NCBI GenBank assembly: GCA_017882335.1
Contig: JADGPR010000003.1
Coordinates: 1-64,000, forward strand
Direction: 5' to 3'
Length of the DNA: 64,000 nt
Origin: Bacteroidales bacterium
GTDB lineage: Bacteria; Bacteroidota; Bacteroidia; Bacteroidales; FEN-979
The first letter of the stretch is position 1; each line of letters opens with the position of its first letter. The notes beneath the pieces are model-generated. The model was not told the origin of the DNA. It did not search any database and saw only the letters and a program-made list of their open reading frames with translations. This document shows positions 35,010 to 44,298 of the stretch, one piece after another. The position numbers and the translations under genes are program-made.

Positions 35010-37877
35010 TTAGTGTGCTTCCAACCAGTTTCCTCCTGTACTGATTTCAACCTCCACGGGCACATCCATTGGGATGGCATTTTTCATCTTATCCTCAACG
35101 AGCATCCTGACCTGTTCTGCTTCACTTTTTTTGACATCGAACACCAGTTCGTCATGGACCTGGAGGATCATCCTGCTTTTCAGGTTCAGCCGTGAAAACT
35201 CATTGAAGATATCGATCATGGCGATCTTGATCAGGTCGGCGGCGGTTCCCTGGATCGGGGCATTGATGGCGTTCCGCTCCGCAAAACCGCGAACGGTGGC
35301 ATTGCTGCTGTTGATATCGCGCAGGTACCTCCTGCGTTTCATCATGGTTTCAACATAGCCATTCTTCTTGGCTGAGGCAATGGTCTGATCCATGTATGTC
35401 CGGATCCCGGTAAACCTGCTGAAATATTGCTGGATGATCCCCGATGCTTCCTTCCGGGGAATGTTCAGCCGTTCAGACAAACCGAATGCCGACATACCAT
35501 AAATGATCCCGAAATTCACAGCCTTGGCATTTCTCCGCATTTCCCGCGTCACTTCCTCCAGTTTTACCCCGTAGACTTTTGCTGCAGTCGCCGCATGAAT
35601 ATCAAGCCCGGCGCGAAAATCGGAAATCATTTCACTGTCCCTGCTCAGATGGGCGATGATCCGCAATTCCACCTGGGAATAATCTGCAGAAAGCAAAATG
35701 TAATTTTCGTTTCGCGGGACAAATGCTTTACGGATTTCTCTGCCTTTTTCGGTACGGATCGGGATGTTCTGGAGATTGGGGTTATTGGAGCTCAGCCTCC
35801 CGGTGGCCGCTACTGCCTGGTTGTATGAAGTATGGATCCGCCCGTCCCTCGTGCTGACCAGAGTGGGTAGAACATCAACATAAGTGGATTTTAGTTTCGT
35901 CAGGGAACGGTAATCTAATATTTTCTGGATGATCGGGTGTTTATTGAGGAGTTTTGTCAGGATGTCTTCACCGGTTGAATATTGTTTTGTTGCTGTTTGC
36001 TTTGGATTGTCGATGATTTTCAGCCTGTCGAAGAGGATCTCCCCGAGTTGTTTTGGGGATGCAATATTAAAGGTTGTTCCGGCATCTTCAAATATACCCG
36101 TTTCCAACACTCTGATCTCCTGTAAGAGTTCTGATGAATAATCATGAAGGGCCGATGAATCCAGTTTGATTCCTTCTGCCTCCATGGAAGCAAGCACGGG
36201 AACAAGCGGTACTTCAATCTTATCGAAAAGCTCCAGGGTGTTGGTGGAAGTGAGCATCGGCCCGAAAACCTGTTTCAGCTGCAAGGTCACATCGGCATCT
36301 TCTGCCGCATATTCCTTGATCATTTCAAATTCAACATCCCGCATGCTCAGTTGTTTCAGACCTTTTTTACCGATCAGGGCTTCGATGGCAACAGGTTTGT
36401 ATCTGAGGTAGGTTTCCGAAAGAAAATCCATATTATGTCGCTGATCCGGCTGAAGAAGATAATGGGCCAGCATGGTATCGAAGAACTTCCCCTTAACGTC
36501 AATATCATACCATTTCAGCATGGAGAGATCGAATTTCATATTCTGCCCGATCTTCTCGATCTTTTCATCTTCAAAAACCGGCTTGAATTCATTCACGATC
36601 TGGTGTGAATCATGATAGTTTTCAGGTAGGGGAACATACCAGGCTTCATGCGGCTTAAAGGCAAACGACATCCCTACCAGCTCAGCCTCGTGGGTATTGA
36701 GGCCGGTGGTTTCGGTATCGAAGCAGATTGATTTCTGGTTCTTCAGCAGGTTGATAAGTTCTGCGCGTTTTTCAGCTGTGTCGACAAGAAGATACGTGTG
36801 TGGTGTTGTTTCAATGGTGCCAAATGTTGAATTTGGATCAGTATCTTTTACCGGAACAGTAGCAGGGTTTTGAGTATTGTTGAACATGGAAAGCTGCTGG
36901 CTGGCCGGGTCCATCGACTTTTTGTCTTTTTCGGGGGTCGATATTAAAAGAGGTCCTTCGGCAGGCTGTTCAGGTGAACCGGCGTATGGATTTACAGAGA
37001 GCCAGGTAAACACCCTTTGCGCAAAGGCCCTGAATTCAAGTTCGTCAAAGAGTTTTTTCAACCTGTCTTTATCCGGCGGTTCCAGGATCAGTTTGTCTTC
37101 TTCAAACTCCATTGGTACATCGAGGATAATGCTGGCCAGCTGTTTCGAAAGTAGCGCCATGTCCTTGTTGGCTTCAACCTTTTCGCGGAGTCTATCGTTT
37201 TTGATCTCTTTTATATTTACAATCAGGTTTTCCACGCTGCCGAATTCAGCGATCAGCTTTTTGGCACCGACTTCACCGATACCATGGATTCCCGGAATGT
37301 TATCCGAAACATCACCCCAGATACCCAGGATATCTTTCACCTGCTCCGGCCGTTCAATCCCGAATTTTTCGCACACCTCTTTCGGTCCCCAGATCTCAGC
37401 GGGATTCCCGAATTTCGCAGGCTTGTAGATCAGCGTCGTTTTACTCACAAGCTGACCGAAATCCTTATCGGAGGTCATCATATAGGTGAGAAACCCCTTC
37501 TCCTCTGCTTTCTTTGCCAGCGTTCCGATAATGTCATCGGCTTCATAGCCGGGAAGGATCAGCGTGGGAATGTTGAATGCTTCGATCAGTTCATGGATAT
37601 AAGGCAGGGAGGCAATCAGGTCTTCAGGGGCTTCTTCCCGGTGCGCTTTGTATGCAGCGAAATCGACATGCCGCTGGGTGGGTGCAGGAGTATCAAACGC
37701 CACTCCGATGTGTGTGGGCTTTTCATTTTTCAAAACATCGAAAAGCGTATTCGCAAATCCCATGATGGCACCGGTATTCAGGCCTTTTGAGTTGACACGT
37801 GGGTTCTTGTTCAACGCATAAAAGGCCCTGTAGATAAGGGCCATCGCGTCAAGCAGAAACAGTTTCTTCTTCGGCAT
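35010..37877 (-). CDS. polA: DNA polymerase I
   Basis: This 955-aa repair and lagging-strand polymerase has an N-terminal 5'-3' exonuclease (about 1-300) with FLLDAMALIYRAFYA and GYEADDIIGTLA. A 3'-5' exonuclease domain follows (about 370-540) with CFDTETTGL and AAEDADVTLQL. The polymerase domain has motif A ADYSQVELR, motif B RRNAKAVNFGIIYGMSAFGL and motif C VHDELVF. The proofreading Asp/Glu pair looks intact, so it should edit. Length is normal. A TATCTTTG promoter box precedes it. Confidence 0.98.
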   Translation of the reverse strand: MPKKKLFLLDAMALIYRAFYALNKNPRVNSKGLNTGAIMGFANTLFDVLKNEKPTHIGVAFDTPAPTQRHVDFAAYKAHREEAPEDLIASLPYIHELIEAFNIPTLILPGYEADDIIGTLAKKAEEKGFLTYMMTSDKDFGQLVSKTTLIYKPAKFGNPAEIWGPKEVCEKFGIERPEQVKDILGIWGDVSDNIPGIHGIGEVGAKKLIAEFGSVENLIVNIKEIKNDRLREKVEANKDMALLSKQLASIILDVPMEFEEDKLILEPPDKDRLKKLFDELEFRAFAQRVFTWLSVNPYAGSPEQPAEGPLLISTPEKDKKSMDPASQQLSMFNNTQNPATVPVKDTDPNSTFGTIETTPHTYLLVDTAEKRAELINLLKNQKSICFDTETTGLNTHEAELVGMSFAFKPHEAWYVPLPENYHDSHQIVNEFKPVFEDEKIEKIGQNMKFDLSMLKWYDIDVKGKFFDTMLAHYLLQPDQRHNMDFLSETYLRYKPVAIEALIGKKGLKQLSMRDVEFEMIKEYAAEDADVTLQLKQVFGPMLTSTNTLELFDKIEVPLVPVLASMEAEGIKLDSSALHDYSSELLQEIRVLETGIFEDAGTTFNIASPKQLGEILFDRLKIIDNPKQTATKQYSTGEDILTKLLNKHPIIQKILDYRSLTKLKSTYVDVLPTLVSTRDGRIHTSYNQAVAATGRLSSNNPNLQNIPIRTEKGREIRKAFVPRNENYILLSADYSQVELRIIAHLSRDSEMISDFRAGLDIHAATAAKVYGVKLEEVTREMRRNAKAVNFGIIYGMSAFGLSERLNIPRKEASGIIQQYFSRFTGIRTYMDQTIASAKKNGYVETMMKRRRYLRDINSSNATVRGFAERNAINAPIQGTAADLIKIAMIDIFNEFSRLNLKSRMILQVHDELVFDVKKSEAEQVRMLVEDKMKNAIPMDVPVEVEISTGGNWLEAH

Positions 37878-38239
37878 AGGCGTTTATTTCTGCTCAATCC
37901 CTTTAGGACTGAAACAATGCAAAGATAAAACGAAATGGCCGAAATAACCGGGAAGTTATCTTATCTGCGGAGAATTTCCTTATGATCAATCGAACATTCG
38001 ATCAACGAGTTCTGAACTTCGATCGAATTTCAAAAATCGTTGATCAATATTCGAGTATTCAAAAACAATGCAGATTTCAGATCCCACGCAAAATCAGGGA
38101 GTAAGTGATTTCCTCTTCGCTGTTCGCAATAAACTCATCTCTTGATTACTATTCTGATGTTATTTTGAAAAGATATTCCAAACAAAAAAAATAATAATTG
38201 TAAAATAAAGGGTAATTTTATTTCAATTAATAAGCCTGT
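37878..38239. other. Divergent intergenic region between polA and a T9SS gene
   Basis: Besides the polA promoter box it holds a patch at about 37983-38070 with repeated, partly palindromic TCGAA/GATCAA words (such as CGATCAACGAG and TCGTTGATCAA), another example of the short-word repeats in this genome. No reading frame of interest is seen. Confidence 0.5.
37920..37927 (-). promoter_or_regulatory. -7 box of polA
   Basis: TATCTTTG on the minus strand, about 43 bases before the polA ATG. Confidence 0.45.
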
Positions 38240-39865
38240 ATGAAAATTTTCGGAATTCTCATGCTTTTAATATTATTTCCCTCCATGTATTCCTATTCAC
38301 AGGATTGGCCTAAAATTTTTGGGGGAACTACTGACTATTGGTCGCGAGGTTTAATTGAAACCTACGATAAGGGTTATTTGATGGATGTTCAGGTTGACCC
38401 TGGCCCGGGGGTTGCGCAAATGCAGGGGTTGTTGATCAAAACAGATATCAACGGTAATAAACTTTGGACCAAATCAGTTCTGTCGTACTCATACCAGGTT
38501 GCATTTTTCGGATTTGATAATACCGATGATGGAGGTATAATATTAACCGGTGCAACAAATAAACCGGAACCTTCGAATTACGATATTTTCTTCATGAAGT
38601 TGAATGCATGCGGGGAAAAAGAATGGTGTAAAATAATTTCAACACTGGGTAATTCTGATCAAGGATTAAAAATTAAACAAACAGAACATAGCTATATTGC
38701 ATTAATACAGTATTTTCAGGATTTGGTGACGAAAAGGATATGGCTTTTCAAGTTGGATACGGAAGGGAATATTTTATGGGAACAACTGCTGAATCGACCA
38801 ATTGACAGTATTGAAAATTCGGAAGGGTATGATTTTGAAATATTGCCGGATAATAATTTTGTGGTTGCGGGGGATGGTTATGACAGATCCTCGGGGACAG
38901 TTGCATATCTTCGGCCATTGGTGATTAAAACAGATTCAAATGCGAATGTTCAATGGGTCCTACCATACGGGCGGAATAGTGGTTTTCGCGGTGATATTGC
39001 ATCATTTCCACGGCAGAATCAATCCGGCTTTTTGTATGTGGCGGCAAGGCATTTTCGCATAACACAGCCCTATGGTGATTCACCCTGTTTTTTAAAAGTC
39101 AGCCCTACCGGGCAGGAAGTTTATTATAAAGATCTGATTCCTGATTCCTATCTTGGTAGTTCAAGTACCCTACTCCTTAAAAACAATGATTCATTGTTTA
39201 TCGGAGCAATTTGGCAAGACACCAGCGATGTGATTAGTGTCGGAGTGATTAAATGTGATACGGTTGCAAATATTCTAAAAACAAGAATATTATTGCAAAA
39301 TTCACAGAATTCATTTGGACGGTTGGACGATGCCTTGTTTACATATGACAATAACTATGTTACTGTAGGTTCTTTTTATCCCAATAATGCTATACCCAAA
39401 GTTTACCTTTATAAGTTTACCTCAAATCTGGATGACGCCCCGCTGAACACCCAGCCTCGTGTTTACGATAGTTTGTGTCCTCATCCCATTGTTTCGGATA
39501 CAATCTCGCTGGATGATTGTGCCATCATCACGCAGGTTTACGATCCGGTACAGGCACCGGAGAGGTTTACCCTTCATGTTTATCCGAACCCTGCAAAAGA
39601 CGAATTAACAATTGATCTGCCGCAATTTTTGCTAAGGCAAACTTCCTCGGGAACAATGCAGGTCAACACAATTTACCACCAGTGGAATTTTTCAAAGCTT
39701 GAGATTTACTTTCAGAATGGTAAATTAATTTACTCGGGGGAAATCCCGAAGAGTAAGGATAAAGTTAAATTAGACGTGAGTTCCTGGGAGTCGGGAATGT
39801 ATATCGCAAGGGTGGTATTTATGAATGAGGTTGTTGCCAAATCAACGTTTATCATAAGAGATTAA
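38240..39865 (+). CDS. Secreted T9SS protein, beta-propeller-like
   Basis: This 541-aa protein has a signal peptide (to about residue 21, YSYSQ). Repeated blades of the type G..W.K......DGG..LTG and D.NFVVAGDGYD suggest a six- to seven-bladed propeller of the kind found in Bacteroidota cargo proteins. A type A T9SS sorting domain starts near 450 (LHVYPNPAKDELTIDLP) and ends with GMYIARV. The sorting domain has an unusual insertion after DLP. It is probably surface-exposed or released. No enzyme motif is seen. Confidence 0.85.
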   Translation: MKIFGILMLLILFPSMYSYSQDWPKIFGGTTDYWSRGLIETYDKGYLMDVQVDPGPGVAQMQGLLIKTDINGNKLWTKSVLSYSYQVAFFGFDNTDDGGIILTGATNKPEPSNYDIFFMKLNACGEKEWCKIISTLGNSDQGLKIKQTEHSYIALIQYFQDLVTKRIWLFKLDTEGNILWEQLLNRPIDSIENSEGYDFEILPDNNFVVAGDGYDRSSGTVAYLRPLVIKTDSNANVQWVLPYGRNSGFRGDIASFPRQNQSGFLYVAARHFRITQPYGDSPCFLKVSPTGQEVYYKDLIPDSYLGSSSTLLLKNNDSLFIGAIWQDTSDVISVGVIKCDTVANILKTRILLQNSQNSFGRLDDALFTYDNNYVTVGSFYPNNAIPKVYLYKFTSNLDDAPLNTQPRVYDSLCPHPIVSDTISLDDCAIITQVYDPVQAPERFTLHVYPNPAKDELTIDLPQFLLRQTSSGTMQVNTIYHQWNFSKLEIYFQNGKLIYSGEIPKSKDKVKLDVSSWESGMYIARVVFMNEVVAKSTFIIRD

Positions 39866-39894
39866 GAATAAACACTTGCAGGAACAATCCTGAT

Positions 39895-40032
39895 TCACCT
39901 CACCCCGGCCACTTTTATTACTATTAATTCACCTCACCCCCGGCCCCTAATATAATGTCACCGCTACGCGGTTCAATGGTAATTATATTTTTTATTTTTC
40001 ACTTTTCACTTTTCATTCTTCATTCTTCATTT
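39895..40032. repeat. Repeats between the T9SS gene and phoH
   Basis: CACCTCACCCC(C)GGCC occurs twice (about 39897 and 39931), a CACCGCTACGCGGT palindrome follows near 39959, and then TTTTCACTTTTCATTCTTCATTC words (about 39990-40030). No gene is visible. Confidence 0.6.
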
Positions 40033-40125
40033 ATTATTGAACATTTGCCTGTTTATATCTTGATGAGATATCCGGTACCGGACGGGTATTCTTCAGTTAC
40101 ATTTGGATAAACCAAACCGAAATCT

Positions 40126-41463
40126 ATGGGAAAAACTAAGTCCACCGAAAAAAAAATATTCGTCCTGGACACCTCGGTTATCCTTTATAACCATAATGCC
40201 TTCAATAGTTTTGAGGATAATGATGTGGCGATCCCCATCACCGTTCTCGAGGAACTCGATAACTTCAAAAAAGGGAACGATACCATCAACTTTGAAGCCC
40301 GTGAGTTTATCCGCGTCATGGACAAACTTTCAGACAAATCGACGTTGACCAATTGGATCCCGCTGAACCATCCCAAGGCTGGCAAATTCAAAGTGGTAAT
40401 GAACGAGCAAAGCGAGCTGGATGCTGTCAAGGTATTTGGTGAGAATAAGCCTGATCACCGCATTCTGAATGCGGCTCTTATCATGATTGCCGAAAACCCG
40501 GGAAAGAAGATCATCCTGGTCACCAAGGACATCAACCTTCGCCTGAAGGCAAAATCGCTCAACATTCCGGCCGAAGATTTTGAAACCGGCAAGATCAAGG
40601 ATGTGGATTCGCTTTATTCCGGAAAAACGCTGATCGAAGGGATTGAGAAAAGCGTGATCGACATGATCTATACTGACGGTTCCATTCCGCCTGAATATGT
40701 CGGGATCACCAACCCCGTCCCCAATCATTATTTTATTCTCAAAAACGGGAAAACATCTGCCCTCACATTCTATAACCCGGAATCGGAAAGAATTGAAAAG
40801 ATTGAAAAACATTCGTGTTACAAGATCACTCCGCGGAATGCAGAACAGGTGTTCGCCTTTCATGCCATCATGAACCCGAATGTGAAACTGGTCACCCTGC
40901 AAGGGATAGCCGGAACGGGAAAAACCTTGCTGGCGCTGGCTGGTGCACTGGAGCAGAAGCGGAACTTCAGACAGATTTACCTTGCACGGCCAATCGTTCC
41001 ACTGAGCAATAAAGATATAGGATATCTTCCCGGAGATATCAAATCGAAACTCAATCCCTACATGGAACCGCTATGGGATAACCTGAAATTCATCCAGAAC
41101 CAGTATGCCGAGAAAGACAAGGAATACAAGGTGATTGCCGATTCTGTTGAAAATGAAAAGCTGGTGATCACCCCGCTGGCCTATATCCGCGGCCGCAGCA
41201 TCTCTAATGTGTGTTTCATTGTGGATGAGGCCCAAAACCTCACACCGCACGAAGTGAAGACCATCATTACCCGCGCCGGAGAGAATACCAAGATCATCTT
41301 TACCGGCGATATTTTCCAGATCGATACCCCCTATCTTGATTCCCAGAGTAACGGCCTCTCCACCCTGATCGACAGGATCAAGAAACATCCGCTTTATGCG
41401 CATGTACGGCTGGAAAAAGGAGAACGGTCGGAACTGGCCAACCTGGCGAACGAGTTATTATAA
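40126..41463 (+). CDS. PIN-PhoH fusion ATPase
   Basis: This 445-aa protein has an N-terminal PIN ribonuclease-like domain (about 8-150; VLDTSVILYN with the first acidic residue, and ILVTKDINLR). A C-terminal PhoH ATPase follows (about 235-440), with Walker A GIAGTGKT near 263 and Walker B CFIVDEAQN near 365. Such PhoH2/YlaK-type proteins are thought to act as RNA helicase-nucleases. It is monocistronic and convergent with the M28 peptidase gene across a palindrome. Start and length are typical. Confidence 0.95.
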   Translation: MGKTKSTEKKIFVLDTSVILYNHNAFNSFEDNDVAIPITVLEELDNFKKGNDTINFEAREFIRVMDKLSDKSTLTNWIPLNHPKAGKFKVVMNEQSELDAVKVFGENKPDHRILNAALIMIAENPGKKIILVTKDINLRLKAKSLNIPAEDFETGKIKDVDSLYSGKTLIEGIEKSVIDMIYTDGSIPPEYVGITNPVPNHYFILKNGKTSALTFYNPESERIEKIEKHSCYKITPRNAEQVFAFHAIMNPNVKLVTLQGIAGTGKTLLALAGALEQKRNFRQIYLARPIVPLSNKDIGYLPGDIKSKLNPYMEPLWDNLKFIQNQYAEKDKEYKVIADSVENEKLVITPLAYIRGRSISNVCFIVDEAQNLTPHEVKTIITRAGENTKIIFTGDIFQIDTPYLDSQSNGLSTLIDRIKKHPLYAHVRLEKGERSELANLANELL

Positions 41464-41465
41464 GT

Positions 41466-41512
41466 CCTACCCCCTTCCCCTCCCCAATTGGGGAGGGGAG
41501 TAAGGGGAGGAG
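41466..41512. repeat. G/C palindrome between convergent phoH and M28 genes
   Basis: CCCCTTCCCCTCCCC, then AATT, then GGGGAGGGGAGTAAGGGG form a long stem. The two gene stops are 3 bases from each edge, so it probably serves as a two-way terminator. It is nearly identical to the palindrome at 18229-18280. Confidence 0.85.
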
Positions 41513-41514
41513 CT

Positions 41515-42534
41515 TTATTTTTCACTTGCGATCACCGCCATCAGTGTTTTTCCTACAACATCGAGCGTTGTTTTATCGATGGAATTCAGATTGTCGCTGG
41601 TGGTATGCCAGGTGGGATAAAAATCGGTTCTGCCTGTACTATTATTTTTGACAAGATGAATGATGTCTATAGTAGGGATGTTAAGGATCATATTGATGTA
41701 AAGATGATCATCGATGATCTCTCCTCCTTTTTCATAAAGAAAATAAGCCGAATACCCGAGCTTTCCGGCAATATTCCATACATTCCTGACGACGGCCGGA
41801 GCATATTTCATGGAAAATTCCTCTTCCAGGAAGGTGGCATTGGGCGCTCCAACCATATCGAGAAGGATCCCGTATTTTGCAAAATAATTTGCCTTGTGCG
41901 GGGTTTTTGCCCAGAACTGGGAACCAAGTCCCCACCAGTCAGTCGTATCCTCGTTCCGTTTCTGATCATCCGGAGGTCCATAATCTTCTGCATCCAGAAA
42001 AATGATATCTACCCCGATGGCAGGTTTGGAAATGCCTAACTGGCGGGCAATTTCAAGTAGGATGCCCACTCCGCTGGCACCGTCATTCGCGCCGTCGATC
42101 GGGGTAGTGTGTTTCTTCACATCGGGGTCATGATCGGCAAAAGGGCGGGAATCCCAGTGGGAACAAAGGAAGATCCGGTTATTGGTTCCGGGATTATAAG
42201 AGGCAACCAGGTTTTTGAAATTCAAAGTTGTGCCGTTAAAGGCTTTTACCTGGCCCTTCTGAACAATAACGTCGGGGCAGAATTGTTTCAGTTTCTTAAC
42301 AAGGAAATCAGCACATTTTTCATGTGCAGCAGAATTGCATACCCGGGGACCAAAATCCACCTGGGCCTTCACATAACCATAGGCTGAATCTGCATTGAAG
42401 GGTGGAACTTTCAGAGGTTCTTCCTGCTTTTGTTTCTCTTCATTCCCGGCGTTTTGATTGCGGTTGGCATTGTTACACGATACGTATAATATGACGGTCA
42501 GGATAAGAATGACGGGTAATCTGGGAATCTTCAT
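41515..42534 (-). CDS. M28 peptidase / glutaminyl cyclase-like lipoprotein
   Basis: This 339-aa protein has a lipobox LYVSC (Cys20). The M28 zinc site is visible as CSHWDSRPFAD (His and Asp), GANDGASGVG (Asp), DAEDYG (Glu/Asp) and WHTTSDNLNSI (His) near the end. The match to the DSRPxAD form suggests the glutaminyl-peptide cyclotransferase subgroup, which forms pyroglutamate at N termini; many T9SS and lipoprotein substrates in Bacteroidota begin with Gln. An aminopeptidase is the alternative. It would be tethered to the envelope, facing the periplasm. Confidence 0.9.
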   Translation of the reverse strand: MKIPRLPVILILTVILYVSCNNANRNQNAGNEEKQKQEEPLKVPPFNADSAYGYVKAQVDFGPRVCNSAAHEKCADFLVKKLKQFCPDVIVQKGQVKAFNGTTLNFKNLVASYNPGTNNRIFLCSHWDSRPFADHDPDVKKHTTPIDGANDGASGVGILLEIARQLGISKPAIGVDIIFLDAEDYGPPDDQKRNEDTTDWWGLGSQFWAKTPHKANYFAKYGILLDMVGAPNATFLEEEFSMKYAPAVVRNVWNIAGKLGYSAYFLYEKGGEIIDDHLYINMILNIPTIDIIHLVKNNSTGRTDFYPTWHTTSDNLNSIDKTTLDVVGKTLMAVIASEK

Positions 42535-42572
42535 GGGATATTGTCCTAAGAGTATAAAACCTGCTGAAAAGG

Positions 42573-44201
42573 TTATTTGTAAAATTTTCTTTTTTTATGG
42601 ATAAAATGCATAACGAGGCTGAGCAGGAAAAGGATTCCCCCGCAGTAAGATGCGATCCTTGCCAGGTAATCCCCGTGTTTTACATAAAAGGTCAGCTGAT
42701 CATTGGCATTGACGATTCCCTTGATCGCTGCAGGTTCCCAATATTTGGTCACCTGGTGTGGGTCGCCGCGCTGGTCGATGAATGCAGAAATCCCGGTGTT
42801 GGCTGAACGGGCAATACTGCGTCGTGTTTCGATGGCCCGCAGGGATGCAAATGTAAAATGCTGACGGTGTCCTGCAGTATTTCCCCACCAGCCATCGTTA
42901 GTTATGATTATCATCACCTCTGCCCCGTTCCTGACGAATTCGGCGAAAAACTCACCGAAGATCGACTCATAACAGATCGTTGGAGAAACTTTTACCGTCT
43001 TCACAGTGGTATACACCCTCCGGATCTTATCCATACCCAGGCTGCCAACCGTTCCTCCCATGTTGATCGCCAGTTTTTCAAGGAGTCTAAAATGCTTGTA
43101 GGTGGGAAGAATTTCTACGCCGGGCGTGAGTTTTGATTTATGATACAATTGGATGCTGTCCCTGGAATTCAGAAGCATGGCAGTATTGTATTCATCATAA
43201 TAAATATCTGCATCGGAAAATTTTCGAGCAGTATTGCTGACTACTTCCCCAGGACCAAATTCATGACGTGTAGATCCTCCTACGAGCAGGTTCAGGTTGG
43301 GGTATTTCTTTACGATATCCTTCAGCAGGGTTATGCTCTTAAACGTGGCAATATCATTCTCCCACATAAATTCCTGGATAGCCGACTCGGGGGCAACCAG
43401 GAAGTTGGTATTGCTATCAGTGAGCGGTTCTGCCAGCTGCATGATCCTTCCCACGACTTCAACCGGGGGAATGGTATATTGTTCCTTGTATGGATCCAGG
43501 TCGGGCTGAACTACCACGATCGTTACCGGGTTGGATTTTTCTTTATAAGAATGATAGATCGACCAGGAAATGATTAGCGGTACGATGATCCATAGCAGGA
43601 ATGCGGGGATCAGGATGAAATCCTTTTCTTTAAGCGGGAAAAGAAACCGGGTTAATGAACCTCTGTAAAGAACTTTGAATAGCAAAATATTCGCTACCAG
43701 CACCCAGATGGTTCCCCCAAATGTACCGGTAAACTCATACCATTCCACCCATCTGTAATATGAAGAAAACCCATTGCCGATATTCAGCCAGGGCCAGTTG
43801 AGATCCCAGTTGAGGTGAAGGTATTCGAAAGCCATCCAGTAAAAGATCAGGGCCGCATAAGCGGACAGGTCATTCTTCAGTTTCCTACGGGTAAAATGAA
43901 AAAGCTGGAAGATGATTGACATGAACAGGGCATTCATCCCGATGGCGATAAGGGCCCCGGCACCGGTCGAGTTGTATATCCACCATGTTGTTAAGCCGTT
44001 CCATATGAGGAATGCAGGATAGGAATAGAAGAGCAGGCTGAACTTGATAAATTTCCCGGGATGCCGGTAGATGAAATCTTCCACGATCAGCAGTGGTACG
44101 AACCCTGCAAACAACAACCCGGGGAAACCTCTCTCAGGCCAGGCTGCTGACATGAGCAATCCCGAAAGGGCCGATAACAGAAACAGTTGGTATTTTTTCA
44201 T
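42573..44201 (-). CDS. lnt: Apolipoprotein N-acyltransferase
   Basis: This 542-aa inner-membrane enzyme adds the third acyl chain to lipoproteins. Several hydrophobic helices fill the first ~220 residues. The nitrilase-like periplasmic domain follows, with catalytic Glu in VAPESAI near 265, Lys in YHKSKLTPGVE near 345 and Cys in ICYESIFGEF near 400. A final helix lies near 515-535. Length is normal. A TACCTTTG promoter box lies upstream, and the gene appears monocistronic. Confidence 0.95.
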   Translation of the reverse strand: MKKYQLFLLSALSGLLMSAAWPERGFPGLLFAGFVPLLIVEDFIYRHPGKFIKFSLLFYSYPAFLIWNGLTTWWIYNSTGAGALIAIGMNALFMSIIFQLFHFTRRKLKNDLSAYAALIFYWMAFEYLHLNWDLNWPWLNIGNGFSSYYRWVEWYEFTGTFGGTIWVLVANILLFKVLYRGSLTRFLFPLKEKDFILIPAFLLWIIVPLIISWSIYHSYKEKSNPVTIVVVQPDLDPYKEQYTIPPVEVVGRIMQLAEPLTDSNTNFLVAPESAIQEFMWENDIATFKSITLLKDIVKKYPNLNLLVGGSTRHEFGPGEVVSNTARKFSDADIYYDEYNTAMLLNSRDSIQLYHKSKLTPGVEILPTYKHFRLLEKLAINMGGTVGSLGMDKIRRVYTTVKTVKVSPTICYESIFGEFFAEFVRNGAEVMIIITNDGWWGNTAGHRQHFTFASLRAIETRRSIARSANTGISAFIDQRGDPHQVTKYWEPAAIKGIVNANDQLTFYVKHGDYLARIASYCGGILFLLSLVMHFIHKKRKFYK

Positions 44202-44234
44202 CAGGGAATAAGAATGATTTCAGTGCTGATGAAA

Positions 44235-44242
44235 CAAAGGTA
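44235..44242 (-). promoter_or_regulatory. -7 box of lnt
   Basis: TACCTTTG on the minus strand, 33 bases before the lnt ATG. Confidence 0.45.
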
Positions 44243-44298
44243 GTAAATAAATCATAATTGATCCCGTATATGCTGTAGGCACAGGGATCCGCCATCGT

